A stretch of DNA of 60,509 bases from Flavobacteriales bacterium (GCA_016713865.1 JADJOG010000053.1:1-60509), one strand, 5' to 3'; shown: positions 1 through 9,334, counted from the stretch's first letter. The notes: a model not told the origin generated them from the letters alone. Numbers and translations are program-made.

Positions 1-795
1 TCCGCTTCTCGCTTCTTCGCTCAGTCTTCGTCCTCTTCGTGCTTTGGGCTGTGCTGACCTCTTGCCAAGGTGATAGGTTGGAATCGCCCAGCAGTTCTTC
101 GTCATCTTACGCGTTCGACGATCACGGCGGAAGATGGAAAGGACGTTGTCCAGGCGACTTCGATCATGGCAGCGGCTTCAATCAGGAATGTTTTCTGATG
201 GCTAACGTTGCCCACTGTTGAATGGGGAGTACGCCCGGGCGGGAATGCGACCGTTTCGCCCACGCTCTGTACGGACGATCGCGCCCGCGCGATCCGAGCC
301 GTGAAAGTGATGCGTTTTTCCAGAAGATCGGCTTCATCAACTCTTCACGATGGTGCAAAGCGGCACCGGATGCCTCGTGCGGTACTGCGGTCCTATTGTT
401 TGGTGCTCACCGTGCAATCGGTCAGCGTGACAGCACTTGTAACGGAATCGTTCGGCTCCACCACTTCCTGGTGCAAGTTGCACTATGCAGCTCCTGCAAC
501 AGTGCGATTGGGTCAACAAGCCCGGCTATGGTGCCTTTTCCCCCATATTCGATGAGAGCGATGCGATACGCTGCAAGCGCGCTCCTCCCGGCTACGATCC
601 GTTTGGCATGCGCCGCAGTTCTTCGTGCAGGAGCTTTCGCGTACCGCGTGGCGTACCGCCATTGGCAACTCCGATCAGCAATTTGGCGCGGCGGTATGCA
701 GGGTGTTCTTCCTGGTCGTCCCTCCTTCACGTAACCCGCGGGTCACGTGGACTTGCTTTTGTGCTTCTTGAGGGTCATCCCGCCTCATTCCTCTA
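1..795. other. Unassigned low-quality stretch
   Basis: I cannot assign a gene here. All frames on both strands are cut by stops every few dozen codons. A plus-strand stretch near 39-160 reads like the start of a small lipoprotein (a Cys after a hydrophobic run, then a Ser-rich patch) but it cannot be followed further. The next 2 kb holds recognisable genes broken every 50-150 bases, so this part probably contains a real gene hidden by many insertion/deletion errors. Confidence 0.4.
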
Positions 796-1775
796 AAGCT
801 TTCCTTGCGCAGCCAGCCAGCGCTTCGGCATCTCCAGTGCCGCTTACGCAGCTGCTTCGCGCGCTGGGTAACCGCTTTCAGTCGCGGTACACCTTATCGG
901 CGCAATCGCCCGCCACGGAACAGCTCCGGGCATTTTTGTTGGTGCGGTCGGCATCGTGCTTCAGGTAGCCTCGATCGTCCGGGTCCAGCGCGCCATCGGC
1001 CCCTCGAAGGTCTCGGTGGCCGGGGTATGGGCCAATGGCGATGAACAGGCCCGTGACATCGAGTTTACGCTCTTCGCCGGTCGCGCCATGGATCGCGTTA
1101 GCACGGCTATTCACGGCATGTTCACCAAGCACATCCTTCATTTCGACGTCGAAGAGCACCTCGATGTTCGGTGTGTTCTCCACACGATGCACCAGCGGCC
1201 TTAATGGGCTCTGCCAGCTTTATCCCTTGCGAACGAGCATGGGCCACCTTGGGGCACCGAGCTTCGCCGGGTAGGTAGCCTCTTCGCAGGCTGAAACGCC
1301 AGCGCCAACGAGCACCACATGCTCGCCGCGGTAGAAGAAACCGTCGCACACCGCGCAGGCCGTTACGCTCGCCACCGATGTCGCGTAGGCGGACCGCTGG
1401 GAAGCCCCACCCACATGGCGCTGGCACCGGTGCGTGCCGACGATCAACGGTATCGGCGTGGACTTCCTCCTTTCATCCACCCACACCTTGTGCACCGGAC
1501 CGCTGAAATCAACCTTGGTCAAACCCAGCCGTTGGGTGATGCGCGTGTCCAGCGGAGGGCTTGCTGCTTCAGGCTGCCCCTCCACTCACTCTCCAAGACC
1601 GGTGCACTTCTTCGGGTAGTCGGGATAGTTGACCACCCTCGGTGGTTTGCGTGAGCTGACCGCCGGGCAATGGGCCTCGGATCGTAAAGGCTTCAGGTCG
1701 GCACGGGCGGCGTAAATGGCGGCGGAGTACCAGCGGGGCCCGATCCGACGATCAGCACCTGACGTGTACAGGGGC
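796..1775 (-). CDS. trxB: Thioredoxin reductase, broken by several frameshifts
   Basis: NADPH-dependent flavoenzyme that reduces cytoplasmic thioredoxin. No single frame covers it, but collinear pieces in different minus-strand frames give the whole family signature in order: the FAD-binding LIVGSGPAG near 1750, GGQLTQTTE near 1650, the redox centre CAVCDGFFYRG near 1357-1325, the NADPH-binding VLVGAG near 1312, an IAIG segment near 1040, and the C-terminal VAGDCADK near 905. The frame closing at about 795 ends in GKL and a stop, a plausible C-terminus. The length of about 320 codons fits the family. The true start is not visible because of frame errors. The breaks are so frequent, while the motifs stay intact, that consensus error is more likely than gene decay. 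Confidence 0.8.
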
Positions 1776-1833
1776 GTTGTTTATAATGGGGCGGCAAATC
1801 CAGCCGCCCGATCGACGCCTTGGGCGATCAGTA

Positions 1834-2640
1834 TCACGGTTGGCAAACCACCGTGTCCCGGAATCGAGTGGCGTAGCCTACCCAGATACCCAGTCCGCCT
1901 CGACATTGAAGCGCACATCCGAGGGGGCAGTTGCCGAACACATCGCCTCGCGACGACACGTTGTTGGCATACGAGCCGGAAGAAGCGGAACTCCCGAGGC
2001 CGATGCCGGTGAATTTCACTCCGAACGGTGTCGCCCACCTTGAAGAAGCCACGTTCCTCGATGTCATCCTCGGTCGGAGATGAAGGCCACGTCGCCGCGG
2101 TCTACGTTGAAGTCGAAGGTGAGCCCGTTGATATTTGTCGTCGCGGCGCCGCAGAACACCGGCGCGAGATGGCGGGTCCTTCAGCTCGGCCGTTGGCGCG
2201 GTGGTTGATGCGCGTTGCGCGGCTCAGCGGTACGGTATGCCCAGGGTGTCCGGGTCGCTAATCGGCCCCTGATGAAGCCGAGCGTGTCGTCGCTGGGCCG
2301 ACTGGGCCAGCTTGAACCAGGTGGAATCGAACGCTGCACGCTGACGGGCAGGGTGGTCACGGTGAGCGCTTGCGCTCCGTCTCACCTCCAGGCGGTAGGT
2401 GCCCGCTCGACACCCAGTAGGCGGTTGTCCAGGCTGGTGGATGCGCAAATGTTGCCGAACGGCCAGGATGCATGGGGTCCAGCCCGGTGTCGGATGCGGC
2501 CAGCGGCGGCTGGCCGGTCTCAATGCTGCCCTCGACCACCACTTTGGGTTCTGACTGCGGGAGATCGACCGTGATCTCCTTCTCGCAGCCAGCGAGCAGC
2601 AAGGCTAGGGCGGCGGCCGAAGCACAAGGCCGCGCGGGAT
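1834..2640 (-). CDS. DUF4249-type lipoprotein, frameshifted
   Basis: Probable outer-membrane lipoprotein of the DUF4249 type, a Bacteroidota family usually encoded beside a TonB-dependent receptor. Visible parts are a lipobox-like end LLLAGC followed by EKEITVDLP and VVVEGSIETGQPP near 2600-2520, and a C-terminal half ending in GLGIWVGYATRF near 1860 with a stop at 1834-1836, typical of the family. The middle is scattered over the three minus frames. The start codon is not certain; it should lie a few codons before the lipobox, near 2640. The gene directly follows the TonB receptor on the same strand, so the two probably form one transport operon whose ligand is unknown. Confidence 0.7.
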
Positions 2641-2649
2641 CCAGCCTCG

Positions 2650-5073
2650 CAGGTCCCGTGGTGAACGGACGGGTGAGCTCTGGGGGAACCCCGAGAACGA
2701 GACCTGTTTGGCCACGATCCTGAAAAGGGATCGCCCAGCGGACTGCTCCGAGCCGCGCTTCGGCCCGAAGTAGATGTAGTAAGGGTTGCAGGCGGTTGAC
2801 ACGTTATACACGCCGAAGGTCCAGCCGCTCACGGAATCGTTTCTTCAGCTTGGTGATAGCGCCCGGTTGGGTCCTTCACTCTTGGTCTCGATTGCCATTG
2901 CGCGTAGCGCTCAGGTCGATGCGGTGATAGGGCGCCATGCGATAGCCGTTGCGGTCGGTGTAATCGCTCACGAGCTGGCCCTCGATGAAATAGCGGTTCA
3001 CGGGGATGGTGACAGCCTGACCCGTGGCGTACACGAAGGCCGCGCCATAGTTCCAGCGCTTGCTGCGCTCATAGCTCACCACCACGCTCAGGTCGTGGCG
3101 GCGGTCCCAGCGGCTCGGGAATTCGCGGCCCTCGTTGATGTCGGGGAAGCGGCGGATGGTGCGGCTCCAGGTGTAGCCCACCCATCCGGTGAACTTTCCT
3201 GTGCGCTTCTTCACGAAGAGTTCCGCGCCGTAGCTGTATCCCTTGCCGAACACGAGCTGGTTATCGTAGTTGGTATTGCCATTCTGCTGCGGCTGCGCGC
3301 CCTCGCCATACTCGATCTGATTGCGCATGTCCTTATAATAACCCTCTACGCTGGCCTCGATCACATCGTCGAGGAAGTTGCGGAAATAGCCCGCGCTGTA
3401 TTGCGTGCCGATCTGCGGCTTCACGCGTGTGCTGCTGGGTATCCACGATCGGTGGGCAGCGAAGAGGAACCGAAACTGGCCAGAGCGCACGTATTGCGCA
3501 CGGCTGGAATGATGGCTTTCACGCTGCTCTTGGGCCCCGTGGTGTAACGAAGGCTAGCCCGCGGCTCCAGGGCCATGAAGCTCGCGATGGGCTTTCCGGG
3601 CGCTATCTCCTCCTTGCCCACCGAATTGCCGCGCTCGTCTACGATGTAGTTCACGTAAGGCCCCACATGGTCGAAGCGCGAAAGGCGCAGGCCGACGTTC
3701 GCGCGCAGTCGATCGGTGAAGTCGTATTCATCCAGCACGTATACCGCGCTCTCATGCGCGTGCAGCTGCGGTGGCGTGTCGATATTGAAATCCACATCGC
3801 CGCTGGCCACATCGACGGTGCTGGTGGTGTAGATAGGGTAGGTGTATTGCGCGCCGTACTTAAGGCGATGCCGTGCGGTTGGATAGTGCCCGAAGTCGAG
3901 TTTCAACCCGTAGTCCTTGATCCCGCTGTACAGGCGGAAGCGGAACTGGTCCTGTTGTGCGGCGAATTGGAAGGTGTAATCGCTATAGGTGGCCGTGGTG
4001 TTCAAAAAGAGCTTGGGGCCGAAAACGTGGTTCCACCGTGCGCTCACGGTCGTGTTTCCCCACGGTATCCTGAATTCGGTGCCGTTCTCGCCCTGGCCTT
4101 TGAAGTTGAATACGTCGCGTCCGAAATAACCGCTCAGGAATACGCGGTCCTTGTCGCTGAAGGTGTAGTTGGCCTTCGCGTTCAGGTCGTAGAAGTAGTA
4201 ACCCGTTCCCGCGAACGCCGATTCCTTGTTGATGAAAGGCTTGGTGAGCACATCGATGTAAGTGCGCCTCCCGCTCACGATGAAGGAGCTGCGGTCCTTG
4301 ACGATCGGGCCTTCGAGTGTGAGCCTGCTGGAGATCAGGCCAATGCCGCCTTGGCCATGGAAGGCCTTGTCGTTGCCCTCCTTCATATTGATGTCGAGCA
4401 CTGAGGAGATGCGGCCTCCGTAGTTCGCGGGCATGCCGCCTTTGATCAGCTCGATGTTCTTCACCGCATCGGCATTGAACACGCTGAAGAAGCCGAAGAG
4501 ATGGCTCGCGTTGTAAACGATGGCATTATCCAGCAGGATGAGGTTCTGGTCGGGCCCGCCGCCGCGCACATAGAAGCCCGCATTGCCCTCGCCATTGCTC
4601 TGCACCCCCGGCAGGAACTGGATGGTCTTCAGTATATCCACCTCGCCGAGGAGCGCGGGCAGGGTCTGCAGCTTCTGCACATCGAGGTCCACCGTTCCCA
4701 TGCGGGTATCCTCGGTGTTCGCCTTCCGCTCACCCACCACTTCGAACTCCTGCACCTGTATGGCGATCGGCTTGGCCACGATGTTGATCTTCATATCGGC
4801 GCTGGCCTCTACCACCTGCACGTTGTCCTCATACCCGATGAAGCTCATCACCACGGTATGCTTGCCCGCTGGCACGTTCAGCACGTAATAGCCGTAGGTG
4901 TTCGTGGCGCCTCCGCGCATGGTCTCCTTCACGTACACATTGGCGCCGATCAAGGCCTCGCCCGTGGCAGCATCCTTCACATAGCCGCTCATCGTGATTG
5001 TTCGTTGGGCCCACAGCGCGCCAGCAGCGCCGAGGGAGAGCGCAAGAAGCGCCAAGCGTATAGTATGTGCCAT
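2650..5073 (-). CDS. TonB-dependent outer-membrane receptor, frameshifted
   Basis: Energy-coupled outer-membrane receptor for an unknown ligand. The chosen start at 5073 gives a signal peptide (MAHTIRLALLALSL ending in ALWAQ). A carboxypeptidase-like regulatory domain follows (MSGYVKDAATGEALIGANV), then the plug domain (LPGVQSNGEGNAGFYVRGGG and a downstream LLDNAIVYNASHLFGFF). The barrel runs in the same frame to about 3480, shifts frame and continues to about 2876 (SYGAELFVKKRTGKFTGWVG), and shifts again into the C-terminal piece at 2832-2650 containing YYIYFGPKRG. Total length of about 800 residues is normal. The C-terminus cannot be fixed. Neighbouring DUF4249 lipoprotein genes are the usual partners of this receptor type. 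A promoter-like TAGTTTTG lies 12 bases before the start. Confidence 0.85.
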
Positions 5074-5084
5074 CAGAAGGGCGG

Positions 5085-5092
5085 CAAAACTA
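5085..5092 (-). promoter_or_regulatory. Bacteroidota-type -7 element for the TonB receptor
   Basis: The minus strand reads TAGTTTTGCCGCC, matching the TAnnTTTG -7 consensus, 12 bases upstream of the chosen start at 5073. The same TAnnTT(T/C)G plus GCCGCC pattern precedes many genes in this window. Confidence 0.6.
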
Positions 5093-5248
5093 TCGGCCAT
5101 GCCGGGGGCCAAGTGTTCCGTTGGTCAATGAATGCTGCCGCTTGTCAGGGCCATAAACGCTCTTCACCGGCATTTGTGCGAACCTGCCCGGACTACCCAG
5201 GATCGGGTATTTTTCTGCCTGATGCTTGCACTTTGACCCCACCCTCCC

Positions 5249-5899
5249 ATGCAACCCAAACCCATCCGCCTTGTCCTTGTCGATGATCAGGGCATCATCC
5301 TCGAAGGCTTGACCGCACTTCTTGACGGTGATCCCGCATTCGAAGTGGTTGGCACGGCCAACTCAGGCGAGCAGGCCGTGAAAGTTGTCCTGCGCACCGG
5401 TCCCGACGCGGTGGTCATGGACATCAGCATGCCTCCGGGCATCAACGGCATCGAGGCCACGCGCGAGATCAAGAAGCGAATGCCTGAAGTGGGCATCCTC
5501 ATGCTCAGCATGTTCCACAAGGCCGATCTGATCGATGAGGCCTTGGCGGCTGGCGCCTCGGGCTATTTGCTGAAGAACACGAGCCGCAAGCAGCTGAAGG
5601 AAGCGCTGGTCGCCGTTGCTGCAGGGGAGCGCTTCATGGCTCGGGAGGCACTCGATGACCTGAAGTCAGCGAAGGCGCAGAACGGCGAGAGAGCCAGCAC
5701 CAACGGGCACCTGACCAAGAGAGAACGCGAGATTCTCCGGTTGGCGGCGCTCCAGCGCACGAATAATGAAATCGCCGAAGAGCTTGGCCTGAGCGTGCTT
5801 ACGGTCGAAACCCACCGGAAGAATATCCATCAGAAGCTCGGCATCCACGGTTCCGCCGGTCTGCTCAAATACGCCACTGATCGCGGCTGGCACCTGTAA
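5249..5899 (+). CDS. NarL/FixJ-family response regulator
   Basis: Two-component transcriptional regulator of 216 residues. The N-terminal receiver domain has the acidic pair D12-D13, phospho-acceptor D58 in VVMDISMP, switch residue S87 and K109. The C-terminal LuxR-type helix-turn-helix (about 150-200) reads LTKREREILRLAALQRTNNE followed by VETHRKNIHQKLG. The frame is intact. The cognate kinase is probably the TPR histidine kinase encoded 0.9 kb downstream (6769-8841), which is of the HisKA_3 type that pairs with NarL-like regulators. Targets are unknown. No clear promoter consensus is seen; a TTGCACTTTGACC stretch lies just upstream. Confidence 0.93.
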   Translation: MQPKPIRLVLVDDQGIILEGLTALLDGDPAFEVVGTANSGEQAVKVVLRTGPDAVVMDISMPPGINGIEATREIKKRMPEVGILMLSMFHKADLIDEALAAGASGYLLKNTSRKQLKEALVAVAAGERFMAREALDDLKSAKAQNGERASTNGHLTKREREILRLAALQRTNNEIAEELGLSVLTVETHRKNIHQKLGIHGSAGLLKYATDRGWHL

Positions 5900-5928
5900 G
5901 CATTGTTGCCCACCAAACCCTCCATTAG

Positions 5929-6270
5929 ATGAAGCACTTTTTCCCTTTCGTGATGATTGCTCTAGCCGCATGCGGAACCAGTGGTGGCGATCCGAACACC
6001 ACAAAGGCCTTTGCCAAGATCCCCGCGCCAGTGCTGAAGGCAGCGTTCAAAGGAGGCGCTGAACATACCGATGGGGATCAGATACCGGATTACGCATTGG
6101 ATCGAGCCTTCATCCATTTGATGCGCCTGAAGGACAAGCAGGATGAAACCATGCACTTCATATCGACCTTGATCCCGCACGCCAAGGAACTCACCTACTC
6201 GCTGGTGAATGAAGCCGTGCTGAAGGATTCCGTTTGGCAAATGACCTTCAAGGCCGAAGCGGACCCCTAA
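5929..6270 (+). CDS. Small predicted lipoprotein
   Basis: Unrecognised protein of 113 residues. It begins with a basic-hydrophobic leader and a lipobox-like ALAAC with Cys15, so it is probably a lipoprotein. The rest is soluble-looking with no known motif. It lies between a response regulator and its likely kinase. The next ORF (6316-6762) is in the same frame, separated by two in-frame stops within 45 bases, and has no signal peptide of its own. The two could therefore be one gene interrupted by a pair of compensating indels around 6255-6316, or two genes. I cannot decide between these from the sequence. Confidence 0.5.
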   Translation: MKHFFPFVMIALAACGTSGGDPNTTKAFAKIPAPVLKAAFKGGAEHTDGDQIPDYALDRAFIHLMRLKDKQDETMHFISTLIPHAKELTYSLVNEAVLKDSVWQMTFKAEADP

Positions 6271-6315
6271 TGTTGAAATGGGTTTTTATATGTCCACGCG
6301 GATCATCAAGTACCG

Positions 6316-6762
6316 GTGAAATTCAACGGCAGCTGGATCACGGATGTTGAAGTGGTCGTGCTCGATGTGAATGGTAATGCCACTGGTGAGGTGGGCGGGG
6401 TGCCAGGCCAACCCAAGACTAAGAAGCCGAAGGCGGCGAAGTGGGCCTATGCTCAGGAATTGGATCCGGCCATGCCACCACTAGAGAGCGTGATCATTTA
6501 CCTGAATGGCGGAAAGGTGGATGGCGAGCGATATGTGGTCGGCTACGCGCAAATGCATGTCAAATCGAAGGCGCTTGGTCTTGCTGACGATATCGGACAG
6601 GCTCGCGTCGCGTTCTCGGCGACGGATGATCCAGAGGGGAATGCCTTCCTCTTCTTCGACCACAACGTCTCAGCCTTCGGTAACGCCCTCATCAAATGCG
6701 CATTCACCGATGGCGATGGTGATCTCACCAACACACCTCGCGAATCGCGTGAGGGACCATAG
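6316..6762 (+). CDS. Hypothetical protein, possibly the C-terminal part of the preceding ORF
   Basis: Unrecognised protein of 148 residues from a GTG start. The text between the previous stop and this start also reads as plausible protein in this frame (YVHADHQVPVKFNGSW), which suggests the start lies further upstream. It has a beta-rich N-terminal part (DVEVVVLDVNGNATGE), a Lys/Pro-rich middle and a C-terminal part with LESVIIYLNGGKVDGE. There are no Cys clusters and no membrane segment. It ends 6 bases before the histidine kinase gene. See the preceding entry for the possibility that both are one lipoprotein of about 275 residues. Confidence 0.45.
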   Translation: MKFNGSWITDVEVVVLDVNGNATGEVGGVPGQPKTKKPKAAKWAYAQELDPAMPPLESVIIYLNGGKVDGERYVVGYAQMHVKSKALGLADDIGQARVAFSATDDPEGNAFLFFDHNVSAFGNALIKCAFTDGDGDLTNTPRESREGP

Positions 6763-6768
6763 TGCCCC

Positions 6769-8841
6769 ATGCTTCGGCGCTGCAATAGCGGATTCTCAGC
6801 ACTCGTGGCCCTTGCTGCACTGCTCGGGTCGGTGCGCTGCATTGCTCAAGCCCAGGAATCATCAACGAGTTGGCTGCTCGATAGGTCGTGGTCGCTGATC
6901 AATGAGAATCTGGACAGCGCGTTCTACTACGCCGATGTTGGCGCTGAGCGTGCGCGTGCCGAAGGCGATAGCGCCCGGTTAGCGCTGGCATTCCGTCGGA
7001 TCGCTGTTTGCTTGGAGCGCCAACTGCGACCAGAAGAGGCCCTGCGGTACCTGCAATCGGCGTGGTCGATCGACGACCGCATGGGGAACGAGCGGGCGCT
7101 CATCAGCACCGAGCAGAAGATCGGCACAGCCTTGACCAGCATGGGCCGGCAGACCGAAGCAATCCCTGTACTCGAGCGCGCGATCGAACGCAGCATTCGC
7201 ATCGAGGACAAGTCCTCGGAAGCCCGTTGCTTGAACCAATTGGCCATGGCCCTTCAAAGTCTCGGACGCTTCGAGCAAGCCATAGCGCCCACTTTCGAGG
7301 CCTTGCGCATTCGCAAAGCCCTCAATGATCCTTCAGGGGTGGCGCAAACGCTGAACACGCTGGCAGGCTCGTATTGGCGCATGGGACGGCTCGAACTGGC
7401 GGAACAGACCCTGAAGGAGCAGATTGCAATGTTCGCTGACGAGGGGCAGAGGAGGGAACGTACGGTTGGCATGCTGAACCTGGGTGTGCTATACAACCAG
7501 ATGGGACGCGGGCAGGAGCAGTTGGCCTATGCCGATTCGGTCATAGCGATTTGCCGTGATGTTGGTGATGCCCTGTGTGAGCAGGAAGCGCTGATCGCCC
7601 GCGCAAACGCTTTGGAAACGATTGACCGGAAGGGGGAGGCTCGCGTCATCTACGAGCAGGTGATCCGAATGGCCGAAGAAGCGGGCAATGAGGATAACAG
7701 GGCTATTGCCTTGCTGGGCCTTGTAGGCGTTATGCCCGATTCGGAGAAGGGGAGGGCGGAGCAGCTGCTGCGGGAGATCCTTATCTGGAGCAGATCCGCG
7801 AGCAATCTCAATATCGAACTGAGCGCGACCGATGCGCTCGCCGACAACTTGCGGGGGCAAGGCAAAGCGAATGAGGCGCTCACCTACTACGAGCGGGCGC
7901 GCGTTCTGGTAGACAGTCTTTATTCGAAGAGCACCGGAGAGGCTTTCGCCAATGCCGACCAGCGCGAGCGCTACGACGCGTCACTGCGCGAGGAACAGAT
8001 CGAGGAGCTGCAGCTTGAATTGGCACTCCAAGAGGAGCAGCGCAGGCGCAGGACCCTCGAGCGCGATGCGATGATACTTGCATCCATAGGACTTGTCGTG
8101 CTCGTGCTGCTCGCGCTTCGCACCTTGCAGCAGCGGCGACGCATCATGCGACAGCAGATTGCCCTGCACGAGAATCAGGTGCGCGAGCTCATGAGCGAGC
8201 AGGAAGTGGTCGCATTGGAGGCGATGCTCGATGGCCAGCGATCCGAGCGGGAGCGCATCGCGCAAGATCTCCATGATCGGTTAGGCAGCGCCATGAGCGC
8301 CATCCGAATGCGAATCAGCACGATAGATGCTGAACCGGAAGCTGATGTCAGCCACCGCAACGCCAATCTTGCCATCCTCATCGGCATGGCCGACGATGCC
8401 GTTGCCGACGTGCGCCGAATAGCCCACGACCTGGCTGATAACTCCTTTGCTCGAGGAGGGCTAGGGTCAGCACTTGAAGGGCTTCGGGATCGATTGCATC
8501 AGCCCGGCAAGCTTGAGGTCGATGCCAGCATCCACGGGTTCGATAAACGAATTGTGCAGAAGGTTGAGATGACCTGGCACAAGGTGGTGCTGGAGCTTGG
8601 GCCAATGTGCTCAAGCATGCGCGCAAGCCGACTCACCCTGGATGCTGTTCGCGACGACGATTCGATCACGATCATAATCGAAGATGACGGGCAGGGGTTC
8701 GTCGAGGCCAACTCGAAAGCGGGCCTGGGTCTTAAAGGCGTGCGCGAACGCGTTGCCAGCATTGGCGGTTCGGTTCGTTGGGAGTCAAGCCCGGGACGTG
8801 GAACAACCGTTGTCGTGGATGTGCCGTTGGGTTCGGATTGA
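6769..8841 (+). CDS. TPR-containing sensor histidine kinase (HisKA_3 type)
   Basis: Membrane sensor kinase of 690 residues. It has a signal peptide (to about residue 28), an extracytoplasmic TPR array (about 40-390), a membrane helix at about 438-458 (ASIGLVVLVLLAL), then a coiled coil and the HisKA_3 dimerisation helix with phospho-acceptor H502 in ERIAQDLHDRLGS. The C-terminal HATPase domain shows IIIEDDGQGF and GLGLKGVRERVASIGG. The N-box is abnormal: at 8599-8626 the frame reads GPMCSSMRAS, whereas the +1 frame reads ANVLKHAR, the expected N-box. Three missing bases (one in a G run, two in a GC repeat) would leave the ORF open while scrambling about nine residues. The likely partner is the response regulator at 5249-5899. 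Confidence 0.9.
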   Translation: MLRRCNSGFSALVALAALLGSVRCIAQAQESSTSWLLDRSWSLINENLDSAFYYADVGAERARAEGDSARLALAFRRIAVCLERQLRPEEALRYLQSAWSIDDRMGNERALISTEQKIGTALTSMGRQTEAIPVLERAIERSIRIEDKSSEARCLNQLAMALQSLGRFEQAIAPTFEALRIRKALNDPSGVAQTLNTLAGSYWRMGRLELAEQTLKEQIAMFADEGQRRERTVGMLNLGVLYNQMGRGQEQLAYADSVIAICRDVGDALCEQEALIARANALETIDRKGEARVIYEQVIRMAEEAGNEDNRAIALLGLVGVMPDSEKGRAEQLLREILIWSRSASNLNIELSATDALADNLRGQGKANEALTYYERARVLVDSLYSKSTGEAFANADQRERYDASLREEQIEELQLELALQEEQRRRRTLERDAMILASIGLVVLVLLALRTLQQRRRIMRQQIALHENQVRELMSEQEVVALEAMLDGQRSERERIAQDLHDRLGSAMSAIRMRISTIDAEPEADVSHRNANLAILIGMADDAVADVRRIAHDLADNSFARGGLGSALEGLRDRLHQPGKLEVDASIHGFDKRIVQKVEMTWHKVVLELGPMCSSMRASRLTLDAVRDDDSITIIIEDDGQGFVEANSKAGLGLKGVRERVASIGGSVRWESSPGRGTTVVVDVPLGSD

Positions 8842-8899
8842 ATGGTGCATTGCCACGGCTGATTGATGCTTCAATGAGATCGCTGTTCAACTGCTTTGC

Positions 8900-8907
8900 T
8901 ACATTCG
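8900..8907 (+). promoter_or_regulatory. -7 element upstream of the tRNA-like cluster
   Basis: TACATTCG followed by CGCC, the variant of the TAnnTT(T/C)G element used elsewhere in the window, in the gap between the kinase gene and the tRNA-Pro region. Confidence 0.45.
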
Positions 8908-8914
8908 CGCCCCG

Positions 8915-9057
8915 AAAAGGGCGTAACGCAGCCCAGCAGCGGAGTCTTCATGGAAGGATTCGCTCTGAAGTTCGGGACAAGTCTCTTCGGGGTGTAGCGC
9001 AGCCCGGTAGCGCATCCCGCCTGAGGGCGGGATGGTCGCTGCGAAGTGCGGGACAAG
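8915..9057 (+). repeat. Two tandem tRNA-like partial units
   Basis: Two units with a period of about 76 bases precede the full tRNA-Pro. The unit at 8988-9057 begins with the same CGGGGTGTAGCGCAGCCCGG as the real tRNA and then has a strong hairpin ATCCCGC...GCGGGAT, but in place of the T arm it has TGCGGGACAAGTCTCTT and runs into the next copy. The unit at about 8915-8980 is a more diverged version ending in TTCGGGACAAG. Neither can form a full cloverleaf as written. They may be decayed tandem copies, REP-like insertions or misassembled tRNA genes. Confidence 0.5.
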
Positions 9058-9063
9058 TCTCTT

Positions 9064-9135
9064 CGGGGTGTAGCGCAGCCCGTAGCGCACTTCCTGGGGT
9101 GCAAGTGGTCGCTGGTTCGAATCCAGTCACCCCGA
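9064..9135 (+). tRNA. tRNA-Pro (GGG likely), with missing bases
   Basis: The acceptor stem CGGGGTG pairs with CACCCCG, discriminator A. The D arm reads GCGCAGCCCGTAGCGC and the T arm CTGGTTCGAATCCAG. The anticodon arm reads ACTTCCTGGGGTGCAAGT. Adding one G gives stem CTTGC/GCAAG and the seven-base loop CTGGGGT with anticodon GGG. The D loop also lacks one G compared with the neighbouring copy (GCCCGGTAG). At 72 bases it is slightly short, consistent with two deleted bases. CCA is not encoded. A terminator follows. Confidence 0.75.
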
Positions 9136-9147
9136 CTGGCAATCTGG

Positions 9148-9176
9148 AAGACCGCCGAATTGGCGGTCTTCTTTTT
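9148..9176 (+). terminator. Rho-independent terminator after tRNA-Pro
   Basis: Perfect 9-bp hairpin AAGACCGCC / GGCGGTCTT with a GAATT loop, followed by CTTTTT. It lies 12 bases after the tRNA-Pro 3' end. Confidence 0.9.
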
Positions 9177-9179
9177 CAT

Positions 9180-9244
9180 GGCGCATCGGGAGGCATCCTG
9201 CATGCCATGCGGGATAGTCGCTGGTTCGAATCCAGTCACCCCGA
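9180..9244 (+). repeat. 3' half of a tRNA-like sequence
   Basis: Bases 9216-9244 repeat exactly the variable-arm-to-acceptor end of the tRNA-Pro (GTCGCTGGTTCGAATCCAG, then TCACCCCGA), preceded by a hairpin CCTGC-ATGCCAT-GCGGG that resembles an anticodon arm. The 5' acceptor and D arm are missing because the terminator occupies that place. I read it as a truncated tRNA copy. Confidence 0.6.
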
Positions 9245-9310
9245 CTGGCTTGAAGCCCCTAGGTTCATCCGATGGTTTCTTCCTTTTCCACCCTTCCCGG
9301 ACCCCCTTTC

Positions 9311-9318
9311 TACATTTG
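9311..9318 (+). promoter_or_regulatory. -7 element for the M1 aminopeptidase
   Basis: TACATTTG followed by CCGCC is an exact match to TAnnTTTG, 16 bases upstream of the ATG at 9335. Confidence 0.7.
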
Positions 9319-9334
9319 CCGCCTTCCATCTCGC

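Noticed and set aside
2786..4404. Long plus-strand frames opposite the TonB receptor
   Set aside because: They lie antisense to a clearly recognisable receptor and have no motifs.
9110..9244. Direct repeats of the tRNA 3' end as attachment sites of an integrated element
   Set aside because: Only about 108 bases separate the repeats and no integrase lies nearby; truncated tandem tRNA copies explain them better.
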